A DNA stretch of 64,000 nucleotides. It comes from Hallerella sp963597395 (lineage in GTDB: Bacteria; Fibrobacterota; Fibrobacteria; Fibrobacterales; Fibrobacteraceae). Of this stretch, positions 1-10,200 are shown piece by piece; the first letter of the stretch is position 1, and each line of letters opens with the position of its first letter. The notes under the pieces were generated by a model, which was not told the origin of the DNA, did not search any database, and worked only from the letters and a program-made list of their open reading frames with translations. The DNA lies in NCBI GenBank assembly GCA_963597395.1, contig CAVBPX010000002.1, forward strand, positions 13,715 to 77,714, read 5' to 3'. Both the position numbers and the translations under genes were made by a program.

Positions 1-35
1 GGGAAAATATAACAATAGCAGCCAACACGCCACTG

Positions 36-554
36 CTAGAGCTTTTCCGGATTCGCGCAAAAAACACGGTTCGCCGAATAATAATGATATCCGTGGCAAA
101 AATCATCCTGGTTTTCGACTGCCAAAGTAAAACAGGAATCGGAACTTCGAACATCCAGCAAAATGGAATCGACAGGAAGGGCGTTCGTTGCGGAATCCGC
201 CATAAAAACAAAGCCATAGACATCATTTTCCCCAGTCCACTCACTTTTGGGTGTTTTGTGGATGGAAAAACGCCCCGTCTCCACTTTCAAGGTATCCCCC
301 AAGGAATCCAAGCCATAAAGCCGATAGGAAGAATCCTGTTCAAGTTCCAGAACTTCATTTATTGCAACATCAAACAAAATGCCTTCGTTATTTTCCACGA
401 TAGTTTTGGAAAGCGAGTGATATTTTCCAATCATCACTTTATTTGAAAAATTTCCGGAATCCCCCAATTCCTTGCAATTGTAAAAATCCTCGGAAAAATC
501 ACAGCCCCAAAAACAGGCGATAAACAGAATGCCAAAAATTTTGAACATTTTCAT
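36..554 (-). CDS. Small secreted lipoprotein, unknown function
   Basis: The product is about 172 residues. It opens with a short hydrophobic stretch ending in a lipobox-like FIACFWGC, so it is probably lipid-anchored after signal peptidase II cleavage. The remainder is acidic and Ser/Asp-rich with several cysteines; I recognise no family. The ATG at 554 is chosen because a GAGGT ribosome site lies about 6 nt upstream and this start clears the stop of the preceding gene. An in-frame start at 572 would overlap that gene. It lies directly downstream of the CBM3-like gene, in the same orientation, and shares its AT-rich composition, so the two are probably co-transcribed. Confidence 0.7.
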   Translation of the reverse strand: MKMFKIFGILFIACFWGCDFSEDFYNCKELGDSGNFSNKVMIGKYHSLSKTIVENNEGILFDVAINEVLELEQDSSYRLYGLDSLGDTLKVETGRFSIHKTPKSEWTGENDVYGFVFMADSATNALPVDSILLDVRSSDSCFTLAVENQDDFCHGYHYYSANRVFCANPEKL

Positions 555-555
555 C

Positions 556-3102
556 TCATACCTCGAAAGCACTTAACAGTTTATTCCAAACCAATTCAAT
601 CCATTTAATCACATAATATATTGTATTGGATGAACCATTCATAATATTTTTTATTCGGTTTTGAATTTTATCCGGAGTATCATACCATTTCCAAGCATTC
701 GAATTGTCACTATCTTCATCATCCATAAAAATTTCAGTATGTATAATGTTTATCGAAGAGTGATTGGCAAATACTCCGTATTCCTTGTCGAAAGGGAATT
801 CCAAAGTCGAATTTGTATCAGCCGGAACAAAGCAATATTCCAATGTGGCGTTTTTGGTGATACTGCTCGGTCCTGAATTGCCTTTCACAGAATTTGAATT
901 ATCAGAATCTTCTGTATCATGATGACGGGCAAAAGCATATGTTCCATTAGGACAATCACGATCCATTCGTAAAACAATATAATCATATGGGACTCGTGGA
1001 ACTTGATTATCAAATTCATCAAGATTCAAAACACAATAAGTAAAAGAGACTCCTCCAGAACCAACAATAATTCCAGGAGGATTCGGATCCCCACTTACAA
1101 TTCTGCTGCCATTTTCATCATCTTCCAAATCAAGCCGAAATGAAAATTCTTCATTACAAGTATGCGTTGATTCTTTTTTTAAAACTCCAATTTTTCTGGC
1201 CAAAAGCACGGGAGCTACAAATTCCACACAATTTTCTTTTGTCGGGCAGTAATAACTACCATTATCATCCCGAAAGAAAACAACGGCTCGAATCCAGGGG
1301 GATTTTCCAAGCTGCGCCGCATCGTTGAAAGGAACTCCGTTTTCAGCCAATTCACTATACATTTTTTTTGTTTCTTCACGAGACGGCCCAACAACTTCTT
1401 CATTGACACAAGTAAAGCCCCAATTCCATTCACATTGGACCTTCAACTTGGGAGAATATTTATCTCTACCTAATTCATTATTATGAAAATCCATCAAAGT
1501 CGAAAGCGCATCAACATCACTATGTTGTTCGTGAGCTGTTGAAAATTTTTCAGCCCATTTCAAGCACTCAGAAATATCATCAAATTGCGTCCCTGTTTCT
1601 CTACAAAGTAACGCATTCCAAACAGAATGTCTAAACCCATCAGCCCGATTGTCCGTCGTATTGTTTGGGTTTGTACCCTTTAATTTTCTTTTTTTTGCAT
1701 ATTCTTGAGCCCATTCAGTAGCAAAATTTGAAGCCCGTCGAGATCCTGGTATTCTCATAGGATTCCAAAACAACGACCAGAATTCATCACTAGTGAGTTC
1801 AGTATCATTAATTTCATAATCAGACGTTTTTTTGTACAGAAGGAACTTTCTATTTTGAGAAAAGGCTTTCAAAAGATTTAACATTTTCAACTGAACAACT
1901 CTTTCATAAATAGCTTTAATTCCTTTGAAATTTTCAACAAGGAACAGAGTATCCAACCCTGGAAATTTTTCAAGAATTTGAAAAAAAGCAACAGATGTCG
2001 TATCAAAATTGGGTATGTTTTCAAATAAAACATTTTCCAATCTTGCCAAGCTGTCCCAAGTTAGCCGAACATCCTTCAACGTATCCAATAATGTTTCAAG
2101 GGGAACTTCAAAATTCTCCAACTCAAATTCATTTTCCTCGGCAAGAATTTTCTTAATGTCCAAATAATCATGTATTTTAGGACTTCCAAAAATCAATTTT
2201 CCATCAACATACACCGGAACTTTTTCATTCACCGAATAACTATTTTTTAGCCCCGACAAAGAATAATCGTTTGACTCATCGAATTCTGACCAATTTACAT
2301 AGTGAATTCCAAAAGAGAAGCCGGACTCACTCGGATAAACAGAACCAGGTTCCAAATTTACATTTCGAACAGAAAAATGAATAATCCATGAGATGGAGTC
2401 TTTTTTTTTCAATTCAAATGTGGTATTCGGCAAAAACCACTCATCAATAATAGGGATATTTCCATTTTCCGATACAAATTCAACATCGAAGTCAAAATTC
2501 GCCACAGGACTATTTCCTTCATTTTTTGCATAAAATTGATATTTCCCATAATTATTTTCACTTTGGGAGTTCGCATACATTTTGATTTGAACAGGAGAAA
2601 GACTTAAATTCACTTTTGATGGCGTTTTTCCGAATAAGACCACCCCATCAGAAGATTCCACCACAATTTTTTCATTAAGGGAAGAGGTGTTCCCGAGCGA
2701 AAAGGAATAGTCATCTTCCTTTTTCAAATCACTCCAATCCGAATAATGCAATCCAAATTGTAAATTTCCGTTTTGTGGAAAGCATTGTCCTGAATCGACC
2801 TGAACATCTTTAAAATCCAATACAACCTGATACTGATAATTCGAGACCTTATTGAGCGAGAACGTCCCGTCAGGCAGATAATAAGAATCTATCAAAATAT
2901 CTTTTGTATCTGCAGCAGAAAAATAATAGTAAAGTTTAAACCCTGACAATTTTGAACCGGCATTTTTCAACCGTATATGAGGAATGGAAAGTTTTTGATT
3001 TCCTGCATCAAATGATTCCACGAACAAAGAAGCTTTTACAGGTGACAACAAAAAGAGCAAGACGCAAAAAATCGTCAAAATCACTTTTTTTAATTCGATC
3101 AT
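556..3102 (-). CDS. Secreted protein with two CBM3-like modules and a DUF6973-like C-terminal domain
   Basis: The product is 848 residues and starts with a clear signal peptide (MIELKK, then a hydrophobic core ending SPVKA). Two modules follow, at about residues 25-155 and 170-300. Each ends in the CBM3-type signature: HYSDWSDLKKEDDYSF, then HYVNWSEFDESNDYSL. A middle segment of about 150 residues is unassigned. Near residue 488 comes RADGFRHSVWNALL, followed by a second His block (STAHEQHS) and MDFHNNELGR. That pattern matches DUF6973, whose conserved His/Asp residues suggest a metal or hydrolytic site; its activity is unknown to me. The start at 3102 is preferred over 3114 because GGAG sits 6 nt upstream of it. 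Composition is markedly AT-rich compared with the rest of the window, which suggests recent transfer. Confidence 0.75.
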   Translation of the reverse strand: MIELKKVILTIFCVLLFLLSPVKASLFVESFDAGNQKLSIPHIRLKNAGSKLSGFKLYYYFSAADTKDILIDSYYLPDGTFSLNKVSNYQYQVVLDFKDVQVDSGQCFPQNGNLQFGLHYSDWSDLKKEDDYSFSLGNTSSLNEKIVVESSDGVVLFGKTPSKVNLSLSPVQIKMYANSQSENNYGKYQFYAKNEGNSPVANFDFDVEFVSENGNIPIIDEWFLPNTTFELKKKDSISWIIHFSVRNVNLEPGSVYPSESGFSFGIHYVNWSEFDESNDYSLSGLKNSYSVNEKVPVYVDGKLIFGSPKIHDYLDIKKILAEENEFELENFEVPLETLLDTLKDVRLTWDSLARLENVLFENIPNFDTTSVAFFQILEKFPGLDTLFLVENFKGIKAIYERVVQLKMLNLLKAFSQNRKFLLYKKTSDYEINDTELTSDEFWSLFWNPMRIPGSRRASNFATEWAQEYAKKRKLKGTNPNNTTDNRADGFRHSVWNALLCRETGTQFDDISECLKWAEKFSTAHEQHSDVDALSTLMDFHNNELGRDKYSPKLKVQCEWNWGFTCVNEEVVGPSREETKKMYSELAENGVPFNDAAQLGKSPWIRAVVFFRDDNGSYYCPTKENCVEFVAPVLLARKIGVLKKESTHTCNEEFSFRLDLEDDENGSRIVSGDPNPPGIIVGSGGVSFTYCVLNLDEFDNQVPRVPYDYIVLRMDRDCPNGTYAFARHHDTEDSDNSNSVKGNSGPSSITKNATLEYCFVPADTNSTLEFPFDKEYGVFANHSSINIIHTEIFMDDEDSDNSNAWKWYDTPDKIQNRIKNIMNGSSNTIYYVIKWIELVWNKLLSAFEV

Positions 3103-3174
3103 ATTTTTCTCCATAAAAAATCCAACAGGAAAAACTTAGAAAAGTACAACAATTCTGTCAAGTACTTTCAATAC

Positions 3175-3210
3175 AACAAAAAAGGCTCCGCCGGTCAGGG
3201 CGAAGCCTTT
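3175..3210 (-). terminator. Rho-independent terminator of cellobiose phosphorylase
   Basis: Read on the minus strand, AAAGGCTTCGCC and GGCGGAGCCTTT form a stem with a 6-nt loop. It is followed by a T-run at 3178-3183 and lies about 22 bp after the gh94 stop codon. Confidence 0.85.
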
Positions 3211-3231
3211 AATTTGTGAATAGTAACGAAC

Positions 3232-5733
3232 TTAGCCGAGGACGACTTCGACCTTGTGCGTCCCCTTCGTAAAGATCGGGGCGACATTCGAGTCGATTTC
3301 CTTGCCGTCAACGACCATCTTCGCGACACCCTTGCAAACGTGGTCCGGGTTCTTCACGGAGATTTCGTAGGTGGCGCCGCGGAACTTGCGGACCGCTTCA
3401 AAGCCGTCCCACTTCGACGGAATGCACGGATCGACGACGAGGCCGTTGTAGCTCGCGCGGATGCCCAGAATGTATTGCGTCGCGGCCTGGTAGGTCCAGG
3501 TCGAGGTTCCGGAAAGCCACGCGTTGCGGCCCATGCCGAACTGCTTGTGTTCGTTGCCGAGAATGTTCTGCGGGTAGCAATACGGCTCGGATTCGAAGAC
3601 GTCGAGAATGTCGTTCTTCGCCGCCGGATTGATCTGGCAGTAGTAATTGTAGGCGTTGTCGCCGCGGCCGAGGATTGTTTCGGCAATCATCACCCACGGG
3701 TTCGTGTGGAGGAAGATGCCGCCGTTTTCCTTCGCTCCGGGAGGATACGTGGAAATGCCGCCCACGGTCGGGTCGAATCCGCGGTAGCCCGGGGTCGAGC
3801 TCTTGACGCCATATTGCGTATTCAAAAGCTTGTTCAGGCTGTCCATGCCCTGCTTGGCGTGTTCGCCGCTTGCGATGCCGCCGATGATGGGCCAGGACTG
3901 GCCATTGCAATAGATTTTGCCGTATTTCGCCTTGTTCGTGCCGTAGGCGTTGCCGTCCTTGTCGAACCAGCGGACCCACCACTTGCCGTCCCAGGCGCTT
4001 TCGTTGAAGGCCTTCTTCACGTCCTCGTACCAGCCCTTGTACATTTCGACAGCGGCCGTGTCGCCGAGGTGTTCCTCGATGTCCATCATTTCGAGCAGGG
4101 CCTTTGCATAGAGGGCCGTGTTGAACGTGGACTCCGCACCGAGCGGAAGGTTCATGCAGTCGTTCCAGTCGGCAAATCCGAGAAGCGGAAGACCGTGCTT
4201 TCCGAGATGCGTGCGCGTAAAGTTCAGGCTGCGCTTCAGGTGTTCGAGGATGGTTCCCTTTTCGCGTTCGGCGCGCTTTTTGCCTTTCTCGTAGAACGGG
4301 ATTTCTTCCTTCAGAAGGTCCATCTTTCCCGTTTCCTTGAGGTAGCTAGCGACGGTCAGAACGATCCAGAGATGGTCATCGCCATACCAGTCCGCATAGA
4401 GGTGGTTTCCGTCGGCATCGACCGCATTTGCCTTTTCGCGGGAGTCGCCTTCGTTCGCTTCGCTTCCGGTGTCCTCGGCGAGGGCGAGCGGCGCATACTG
4501 GTGCATGGCGTTGCCTTCGGGACGCTGGACGGAAATGAGGTTCTTGGTGAGGAGAAGGGCCTCTTCCGGCATGTGGCTCATGACGCCCATCAGGTCCTGC
4601 GTGGAATCGCGGTATCCGATGCCGCGGCTCGTTCCGTAGCCCAGCTGATAGAGCGACAGGTAACGGCTCCAGTTCTTGGTCGTGTGGCATTGGCGCGGGT
4701 TGTGGACGTTCACCATCGTGTTGAAGGAAGCGTCCGGGGTCTTCACCTGGATTGTTTCGAGATACTTGTTCCAGAAGGCGGCGAGATCGGCAAAGGCCTT
4801 ATCGACATTCTTCAGGTCGCGGTACTTCTTGATGGCCTTGGCAGCCACCTTCAGGCTCTGTTCCTGACCGAGCTGCGTGCAGGTGCGGAAGGTCTTCTTC
4901 GCGCCGATCTTTCCGGCGTGAATCATCAGGGCTGCGATATTGTCGCCGCGGTCGCATTCGCTGTTAGAAAGTTCCTTGCCGTCGAGGGAAAGCGGACGAG
5001 CCCATGAGCCCATCTCGTTTGCGCCGAGGAAAACGCGACGGTCGCCGTCAAAGCTCGAAACCTTGCAGTCGGCGGTCACGTAGTTTACCGCGTAGTCGCG
5101 CTTCATGTAGGCATACTGTTCGAGGACGAGGTGACCGTCCTTTTCCTTGTGGGCCTTGAGGGTCATCGTCTGCGGAACCCAGTCCGCGTTCGTCAGCTGC
5201 TTTTCGGCTTCGAAGTGGCTGAACTCGTAAACCGGAACGATATCGACTTCCTTTGCACCGCCGGCGATGTTCGTCACCTGGATGTCCTGGAGAAGCGTAT
5301 TCGACTTGGTCGGGACAAAGATTGTCACCTGGACGCGAAGACCGAAAGCCTCGGCAATCCAGCGGCTATACGAAAGTCCGACGTGGCATTCCCACTTGTC
5401 GAGCTTCGTGAGCGTTGGCACGTAGAACGGAGAAAACACCTTGTAGCCCTTTCCGTCCTTGACGCGAATATAGACGGTGCTCGCCTTGAAGTCCGAGCAG
5501 GGCATCTGGGCGATATACTTCGTGATGCGGTTGAGGGCGGGGTCGCCCTTGCAGACGAGAGTTCCGCCGGTCGTATCGACGATGCCGCCGAAGTCGAGCG
5601 TTCCCACGTAGTTGCACCACTTGATGGGCGTCGCGGGAGTTGTCAGAACGTATTCCTTGTTCGCATCATCGAAATAGCCGTATTTGCAGGCTGTCGCCTT
5701 GGATACCGGCTTTTTCTTCGTTTTTGCTTTCAT
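3232..5733 (-). CDS. Cellobiose phosphorylase, GH94
   Basis: This enzyme phosphorolyses cellobiose to alpha-glucose-1-phosphate and glucose, saving ATP on imported cellulose fragments. The 833-residue product has the usual length of the family. It lacks a signal peptide and starts with a basic tail (MKAKTKKK), so it is cytoplasmic. The N-terminal beta-sandwich region (YGYFDDANKEYV) leads into an (alpha/alpha)6 catalytic domain with GFADWNDCMNL. The aspartates at D522/D525 lie where family members carry the general acid. YRDSTQDLMG and the C-terminal WLSGTSTW motif also fit GH94. The start at 5733 is preferred over upstream ATGs because GGAG lies 6 nt before it and homology begins there. It lies 28 bp after a PadR regulator and probably shares its transcript. 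Related disaccharide phosphorylases of GH94 are less likely. Confidence 0.93.
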   Translation of the reverse strand: MKAKTKKKPVSKATACKYGYFDDANKEYVLTTPATPIKWCNYVGTLDFGGIVDTTGGTLVCKGDPALNRITKYIAQMPCSDFKASTVYIRVKDGKGYKVFSPFYVPTLTKLDKWECHVGLSYSRWIAEAFGLRVQVTIFVPTKSNTLLQDIQVTNIAGGAKEVDIVPVYEFSHFEAEKQLTNADWVPQTMTLKAHKEKDGHLVLEQYAYMKRDYAVNYVTADCKVSSFDGDRRVFLGANEMGSWARPLSLDGKELSNSECDRGDNIAALMIHAGKIGAKKTFRTCTQLGQEQSLKVAAKAIKKYRDLKNVDKAFADLAAFWNKYLETIQVKTPDASFNTMVNVHNPRQCHTTKNWSRYLSLYQLGYGTSRGIGYRDSTQDLMGVMSHMPEEALLLTKNLISVQRPEGNAMHQYAPLALAEDTGSEANEGDSREKANAVDADGNHLYADWYGDDHLWIVLTVASYLKETGKMDLLKEEIPFYEKGKKRAEREKGTILEHLKRSLNFTRTHLGKHGLPLLGFADWNDCMNLPLGAESTFNTALYAKALLEMMDIEEHLGDTAAVEMYKGWYEDVKKAFNESAWDGKWWVRWFDKDGNAYGTNKAKYGKIYCNGQSWPIIGGIASGEHAKQGMDSLNKLLNTQYGVKSSTPGYRGFDPTVGGISTYPPGAKENGGIFLHTNPWVMIAETILGRGDNAYNYYCQINPAAKNDILDVFESEPYCYPQNILGNEHKQFGMGRNAWLSGTSTWTYQAATQYILGIRASYNGLVVDPCIPSKWDGFEAVRKFRGATYEISVKNPDHVCKGVAKMVVDGKEIDSNVAPIFTKGTHKVEVVLG

Positions 5734-5761
5734 TTTATCTCCGTGGATGGTTGATGAAAAA

Positions 5762-6355
5762 TCAGGTGTTTCCGCCGAACTGGCGGGAGCCGAAATTGAT
5801 GTAGAAGTAGCCGCCGAGCTTTGACTTCTTTTGCGGATCGCGCAAAATGGAGATGGCGGCGCGCGTGTATTTGAGTTCAACCAGAATGTGGTCGCGGCTC
5901 ATGCAGTTGAGGAAAGGGCCTTCCGGGTAGAGCGTCGGGCGAGGTTCCTCGTCTATCATCTTCTGCAGGCGTTCGAGCTCCTCGAGAAGCTTCTTTTCGT
6001 GGACTTCGAGTACGCGGGCCGTGTCAATCGGATCGACCGCATACAAAAAGGCGTAGCCGAGCGTCCGGGGGTCATCGTTAAAACCCGTCAGATGACGCAG
6101 GACCTCTTTCTTCAAGACCTCCGAACCCTTGTCCAGAATATGATAGACGGTGCGTTCCGGGCGGTTGCCGTCGCGTTCGACGCGCCCTTCGATGGACCCG
6201 TTCTTTTCGAGGCGCGTCAGGCGGTTGTAGATGGTCGAGGTGCTGATCTTTGCCCAACGGTCGAGTTCGCGCGTGCGAATTTCCGTCATAATGTCATAGC
6301 CGCTGCGCTCATGTTCCTTGATGAGGCCGAGCAAAACGAGGTCGTAACGATTCAT
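5762..6355 (-). CDS. PadR-family transcriptional regulator
   Basis: The product is 197 residues. The N-terminal winged helix (MNRYDLVLLGLIKEHERSGYDI, then STSTIYNRLTRLEKNGSIEGRV) is typical of PadR. A C-terminal helical dimerisation region (EVHEKKLLEELERLQKMI) follows. PadR proteins usually repress their own operon and neighbours in response to small ligands. Its place directly upstream of, and in the same direction as, the cellobiose phosphorylase suggests control of that gene; this is inference from position. The gene has a GGAG site about 11 nt before the ATG. Confidence 0.9.
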   Translation of the reverse strand: MNRYDLVLLGLIKEHERSGYDIMTEIRTRELDRWAKISTSTIYNRLTRLEKNGSIEGRVERDGNRPERTVYHILDKGSEVLKKEVLRHLTGFNDDPRTLGYAFLYAVDPIDTARVLEVHEKKLLEELERLQKMIDEEPRPTLYPEGPFLNCMSRDHILVELKYTRAAISILRDPQKKSKLGGYFYINFGSRQFGGNT

Positions 6356-6376
6356 TCTTGGATTCTCCGATATTCC

Positions 6377-6406
6377 AATTTAGATTATTATCGAATGAAA
6401 GTGCAA
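6377..6406 (-). promoter_or_regulatory. Candidate promoter of padR-cellobiose phosphorylase
   Basis: On the minus strand, TTGCAC (6401-6406) and TAAATT (6377-6382) are separated by 18 bp, about 20 bp upstream of the padR start. It is the only good sigma70-like pair in the gap between this operon and the next one. Confidence 0.5.
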
Positions 6407-6446
6407 CATTTTTTCGGCTGTTTCAAAAAATTTGCCGTTTTCGGGG

Positions 6447-7262
6447 TCAAATCTTCATGGTCCGATGCTCGGCGCGGAGTTTTGCAAGAGGCGCAAAGCT
6501 CACCATCGGAAATTCCGCAAAAAGGAAGAGAGCGACGGAAACGAGCGGAAAGACGACGAAAAGGACGGTCGAAACCGCGCCAAAGTAAAAGTATCCGAAG
6601 AATCCGCCGAGAAGGACCGCGGAAACAACCCGCGAAAGAACCGCCCCCGAGAATCCGGCGACAAGGGAGCCCGCAACGGGCGTTCCGAGCGAAAGTTCAC
6701 GCCCCGTCCGAGCGGAAACGGCTAAAGCGTCCGCAAGGGAAAGCGCGACGAAGGAAAAGGTAAAAAGGAGCGGAAGCCCCGCGGAATGCGAAACGGCAAT
6801 CCAGAAAAACGCCGAGAGCATCACGGGCAAGAACGCCTTGAAAAGTGCGACGCGGACGACAAAATAAAAGACCATGGAAACGACAAAAAGGCAGGCGACG
6901 ACATACGCGGCATAGGGACAGCAGCCGAGCGAAACGCACCCGGCAAAAACAAGGACCGCCGAGACGAGAAAGCCGGCCGCCGCCGAAAACCCGCCGAGAA
7001 AAACGCGCAAAAGAAAGAGAGCCAGGAAAATTCCGCCGAAAACGGAAAGGAAGAGAACGTCCGAGGACGCCTCCCCGGAAGAAAGCGCGGAAATTTCCTT
7101 TGCCGCGGCAAAGCCCGAATTTTGAACGTCCCCGATGGACGCGGAAAAGTCCCGGGCAAATATCACGTACAGGACGGCAAAGACCACAAGAAAAATCAGA
7201 CGGAAGCGGAGAAGAATCTCTCCAAAAGCCTGCAAGCGAGTCGTTTTCTTTCTCAAATCCAT
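6447..7262 (-). CDS. Integral membrane protein, unknown
   Basis: The product is 271 residues with about seven to eight hydrophobic segments and few charged residues. After a basic N-terminus (MDLRKKTTRL) come repeated Phe/Val/Leu/Ala-rich helices. I do not recognise a family. The ATG at 7262 is preferred because a GAGGT site overlaps the stop codon of the preceding C25 peptidase gene (gap 4 bp), which points to translational coupling. As the last gene of the fumarase-his-tldD-C25 operon it could serve the same envelope process as the peptidase, but nothing in the sequence proves this. Confidence 0.7.
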   Translation of the reverse strand: MDLRKKTTRLQAFGEILLRFRLIFLVVFAVLYVIFARDFSASIGDVQNSGFAAAKEISALSSGEASSDVLFLSVFGGIFLALFLLRVFLGGFSAAAGFLVSAVLVFAGCVSLGCCPYAAYVVACLFVVSMVFYFVVRVALFKAFLPVMLSAFFWIAVSHSAGLPLLFTFSFVALSLADALAVSARTGRELSLGTPVAGSLVAGFSGAVLSRVVSAVLLGGFFGYFYFGAVSTVLFVVFPLVSVALFLFAEFPMVSFAPLAKLRAEHRTMKI

Positions 7263-7266
7263 AAGA

Positions 7267-10200
7267 CTACCTCGAAATGACGAGTTTCTGTTTTTTGCGG
7301 AACGTCCTGGCCTTGACGCCGTCCGAGGCGGGAACCTTGGACTGTACGATGTAGTGGTAAAGCCCGTTGGCGAGCTTTCGACCGTAAAAGTCCCTGCCGT
7401 CCCACGTGGTGACGCCCGAAACGGCATTCGGGATGCGGTTCACCAGCCGCCCGTTCTGGTTGTAAATGAAGATGGTGACGTTTGCGGAATGTCCGACGGC
7501 GAGGTCCTTGAAGTAGAACGTGGTGCCCTTCCGCTTCATCGGGTTCGGAACATTGAAGACGTCGGCAAGCCCCTCGGAAAGACCGTCCGTAATCTGGACC
7601 TTGACGGTTCGCGACGCGGCGTTTCCGACGATATCGTGCGCAAAGACCTTAAAAGTGTATAGGCCCGCAGGATACTTGCTTTCGCCGAACGTCATCCGGG
7701 CGACGGCCTTTTTGCTCGTCTGTTCCAGATAGGGAGAAGGATGGAACGGGGCGACGGAAACGGCCTCGCCGAGCACTTCAAAAGAAATTCCCTCGTCGGC
7801 CTCTTCGCGAAAATCGATGGCCGTTGAATCCGTCACGGAAACGGAAAGGCACGCCGGGGACGCGAGCGTAACGGTCTCCCCTTCCGAGAAGAACGTTCCG
7901 GATGCGGGCGAAAGACAGCTCTGGATGCGGATTTCGGGCGGGAGCGTATCGTTTTTGATGATGGAATCCGCATAGGGAGAGGTTCCGGAAATGGCGAGGC
8001 CCGAAACCAGGGAACGCCCGACGGATGACGTGGATTTTCCGCTTGCCCAAAGGCGTATTTCCGCGGCGGTATCGCCGAAGGCGAGCTTTCTCGGCGTAAT
8101 GAATTCCACGGAGAAGCGTCCGTCCTTCACATCCACATCCTCGCTAAAAATTTGCGCGCCGTCATAGAGGACCGCGACGGAATCCTCGCGGGCGGGTTCC
8201 TCGCTCAGCTTTTTCTCGTAGGTCTGTTCCAAAATGGAAACGTGGAGAGTTCCCTGCGAAATGCCTCCGACCGTTCCCGAAATCTTCATGCTGTCGAGGG
8301 CGCGAAGCGTGTCGATTTTTTGATCGAGCCTTACGGAGAGCTTTGAAATGGGCATCTGGACGACCGGTTCGCCGAGAAGGACGTAACGTTCGTTGTTTTC
8401 GCGCTGGCTCTTTCCCAGGTAGAGGGTCGCGTTCTTCGCTTCGCGGAAAGCCTCGCCGAGCGTTTTCCCCGTCGGGAACAGCGCATTTTGCATCAGGGAC
8501 TTTCCAAAGACTCGGTTGTAGCTTCCGAAAGTTTCGCGGGTCGCTCCGATAGAGGCTATCGCTCCGCGGCGGGAGGCCTGGATGAACGTCTCGGAAAGGG
8601 ACGTTTCGTCGCCTGTGTCAAAGCGCGCCACCGTGCACGAAAAGGATCCGAGAATCGTGTAGCGGGATTCGTTCGAAAGGTTCGAAATGTAGGATGGCTT
8701 CATGAGGCCCTCATAGGCCCAATCGGTGATGGAACCGTGTCCGAAATAAATCGTAAAAAGGGAGCCCCGGTTGATGCGGCTGATGAGATCCGTCGAAGCG
8801 GAAGACTTTTGGCCAGCGCCGTCCGCCGTATAGTCCAAAAGGTAAATTTTGCCTATGTCCAGGTGAAAGTTTTCGTCTTCGGCGCGGTCAAAGAGCGAAC
8901 GGGCCAAATCCTCGGCGGATCCCGTATGCTCGATGAGGTCCGCGGCATATCCCGTCCAGGCGTCGTCCGCGGAAACCACGATGGAATTTCGCCAGGAACC
9001 GTTGTCCGCGCGGGAAACGTTTTCGTGTTCCTCGATTTTTTCGTTGTAGGCGTTAAAATCCGAAACGCTCGACAGCGGGAGGCGTCCCACATTTAAGTCC
9101 AGGTCGTAGTTTCCGCCCAAAATCCTTTCACCGGAATCGAGAACGGCAAAAAAGTCCTCAAAGACGCCGTTTTCCATTTCGAAGGGAGGAATCCAGTTCG
9201 TCTTGAAACCGGAATGCACGCCGCGGTAGTCAAAGTTTCCGTTCCCGGCGAGAACGACAAACGAAAGGTTTGGCGAAACGCTCCGGGCATAGGCGAGATA
9301 GTTCCGGATGGCGACCGGGTCCGCGGCCCCTCCCGAATAGGCGCGGTAAATGTCCTCGGCGAGAACCACCGAAGTCCGATACGATTTAAAAGCCTTTCCT
9401 TCGGAGCGAAAACGCGCCAGTTCCACGGCCGGAGTCTGGAACGCTTCCGGTGCGACAATCAGGTATTCGGTCTTGGACGATATTCGCGAAATGTCCTGCA
9501 GGACTCCGTCGATTTTGGCGGGAACCGACTCGATTTTTGCCGGCTTGCGAAAAGCCTTTGCATTGTACACAAGATAACGAACATCCTCGTTTGCGGAAAC
9601 GCTGTCGCTAAAGTATCCGTTTTGGACGGAAAGGAGCCCTTCGGGCCGAAAGTTCCGGAACTTCAGTACACGGAGATTTTCCCCGCCCGAGACGGGAATC
9701 CGGATGTTTCCGCTTGCGCGGCCGGGAAGGATCCAGTCCGCGGTATCGTTTTCGACGGCGGGATTCCACGGGTAGGCAATCGAAAATCCGTCAAAGCGGT
9801 CAAAGTGTTTTCCGTTCGGAAGCATGCGAAGCGAAAAAGCATTTCCGGAAGCCTTGAGTGCGGAGGTTTCGAACTCGAAATTTCCGCCGGGGAGAAGCCG
9901 CGCATAGTCCGTGTAGGAGGAGCCGTTGACGTCAAAGCGAAAGCGGATGTCCGCCATGCGATAAGCGTAATCCAGGTCCGAAAGTCCCGTGTTCGCTTCC
10001 TGCCTGGTTCCGTCCGACAAGGAAGAGGTGTAGGTGGAACGGTGCGGCATGTAGGAAAGGGATACGTAGGCTTTTCCGCTTTGCAGGTTCGGAAGCGTCG
10101 CGTTTTTTATCGAATAGAGGCTAGCCGAAGAGACTTCGAGCGTATCGTTCGGGGAATTCCAGAACCAGAACCATTCCTTGCCGGTCGATTCTTCCCAGCC

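Noticed and set aside
3256..5007. A 583-codon open frame antisense to the cellobiose phosphorylase
   Set aside because: It arises from the GC-rich codon pattern of the real gene; the product is Val/Arg/Asp-repetitive with no motif, start signal or family.
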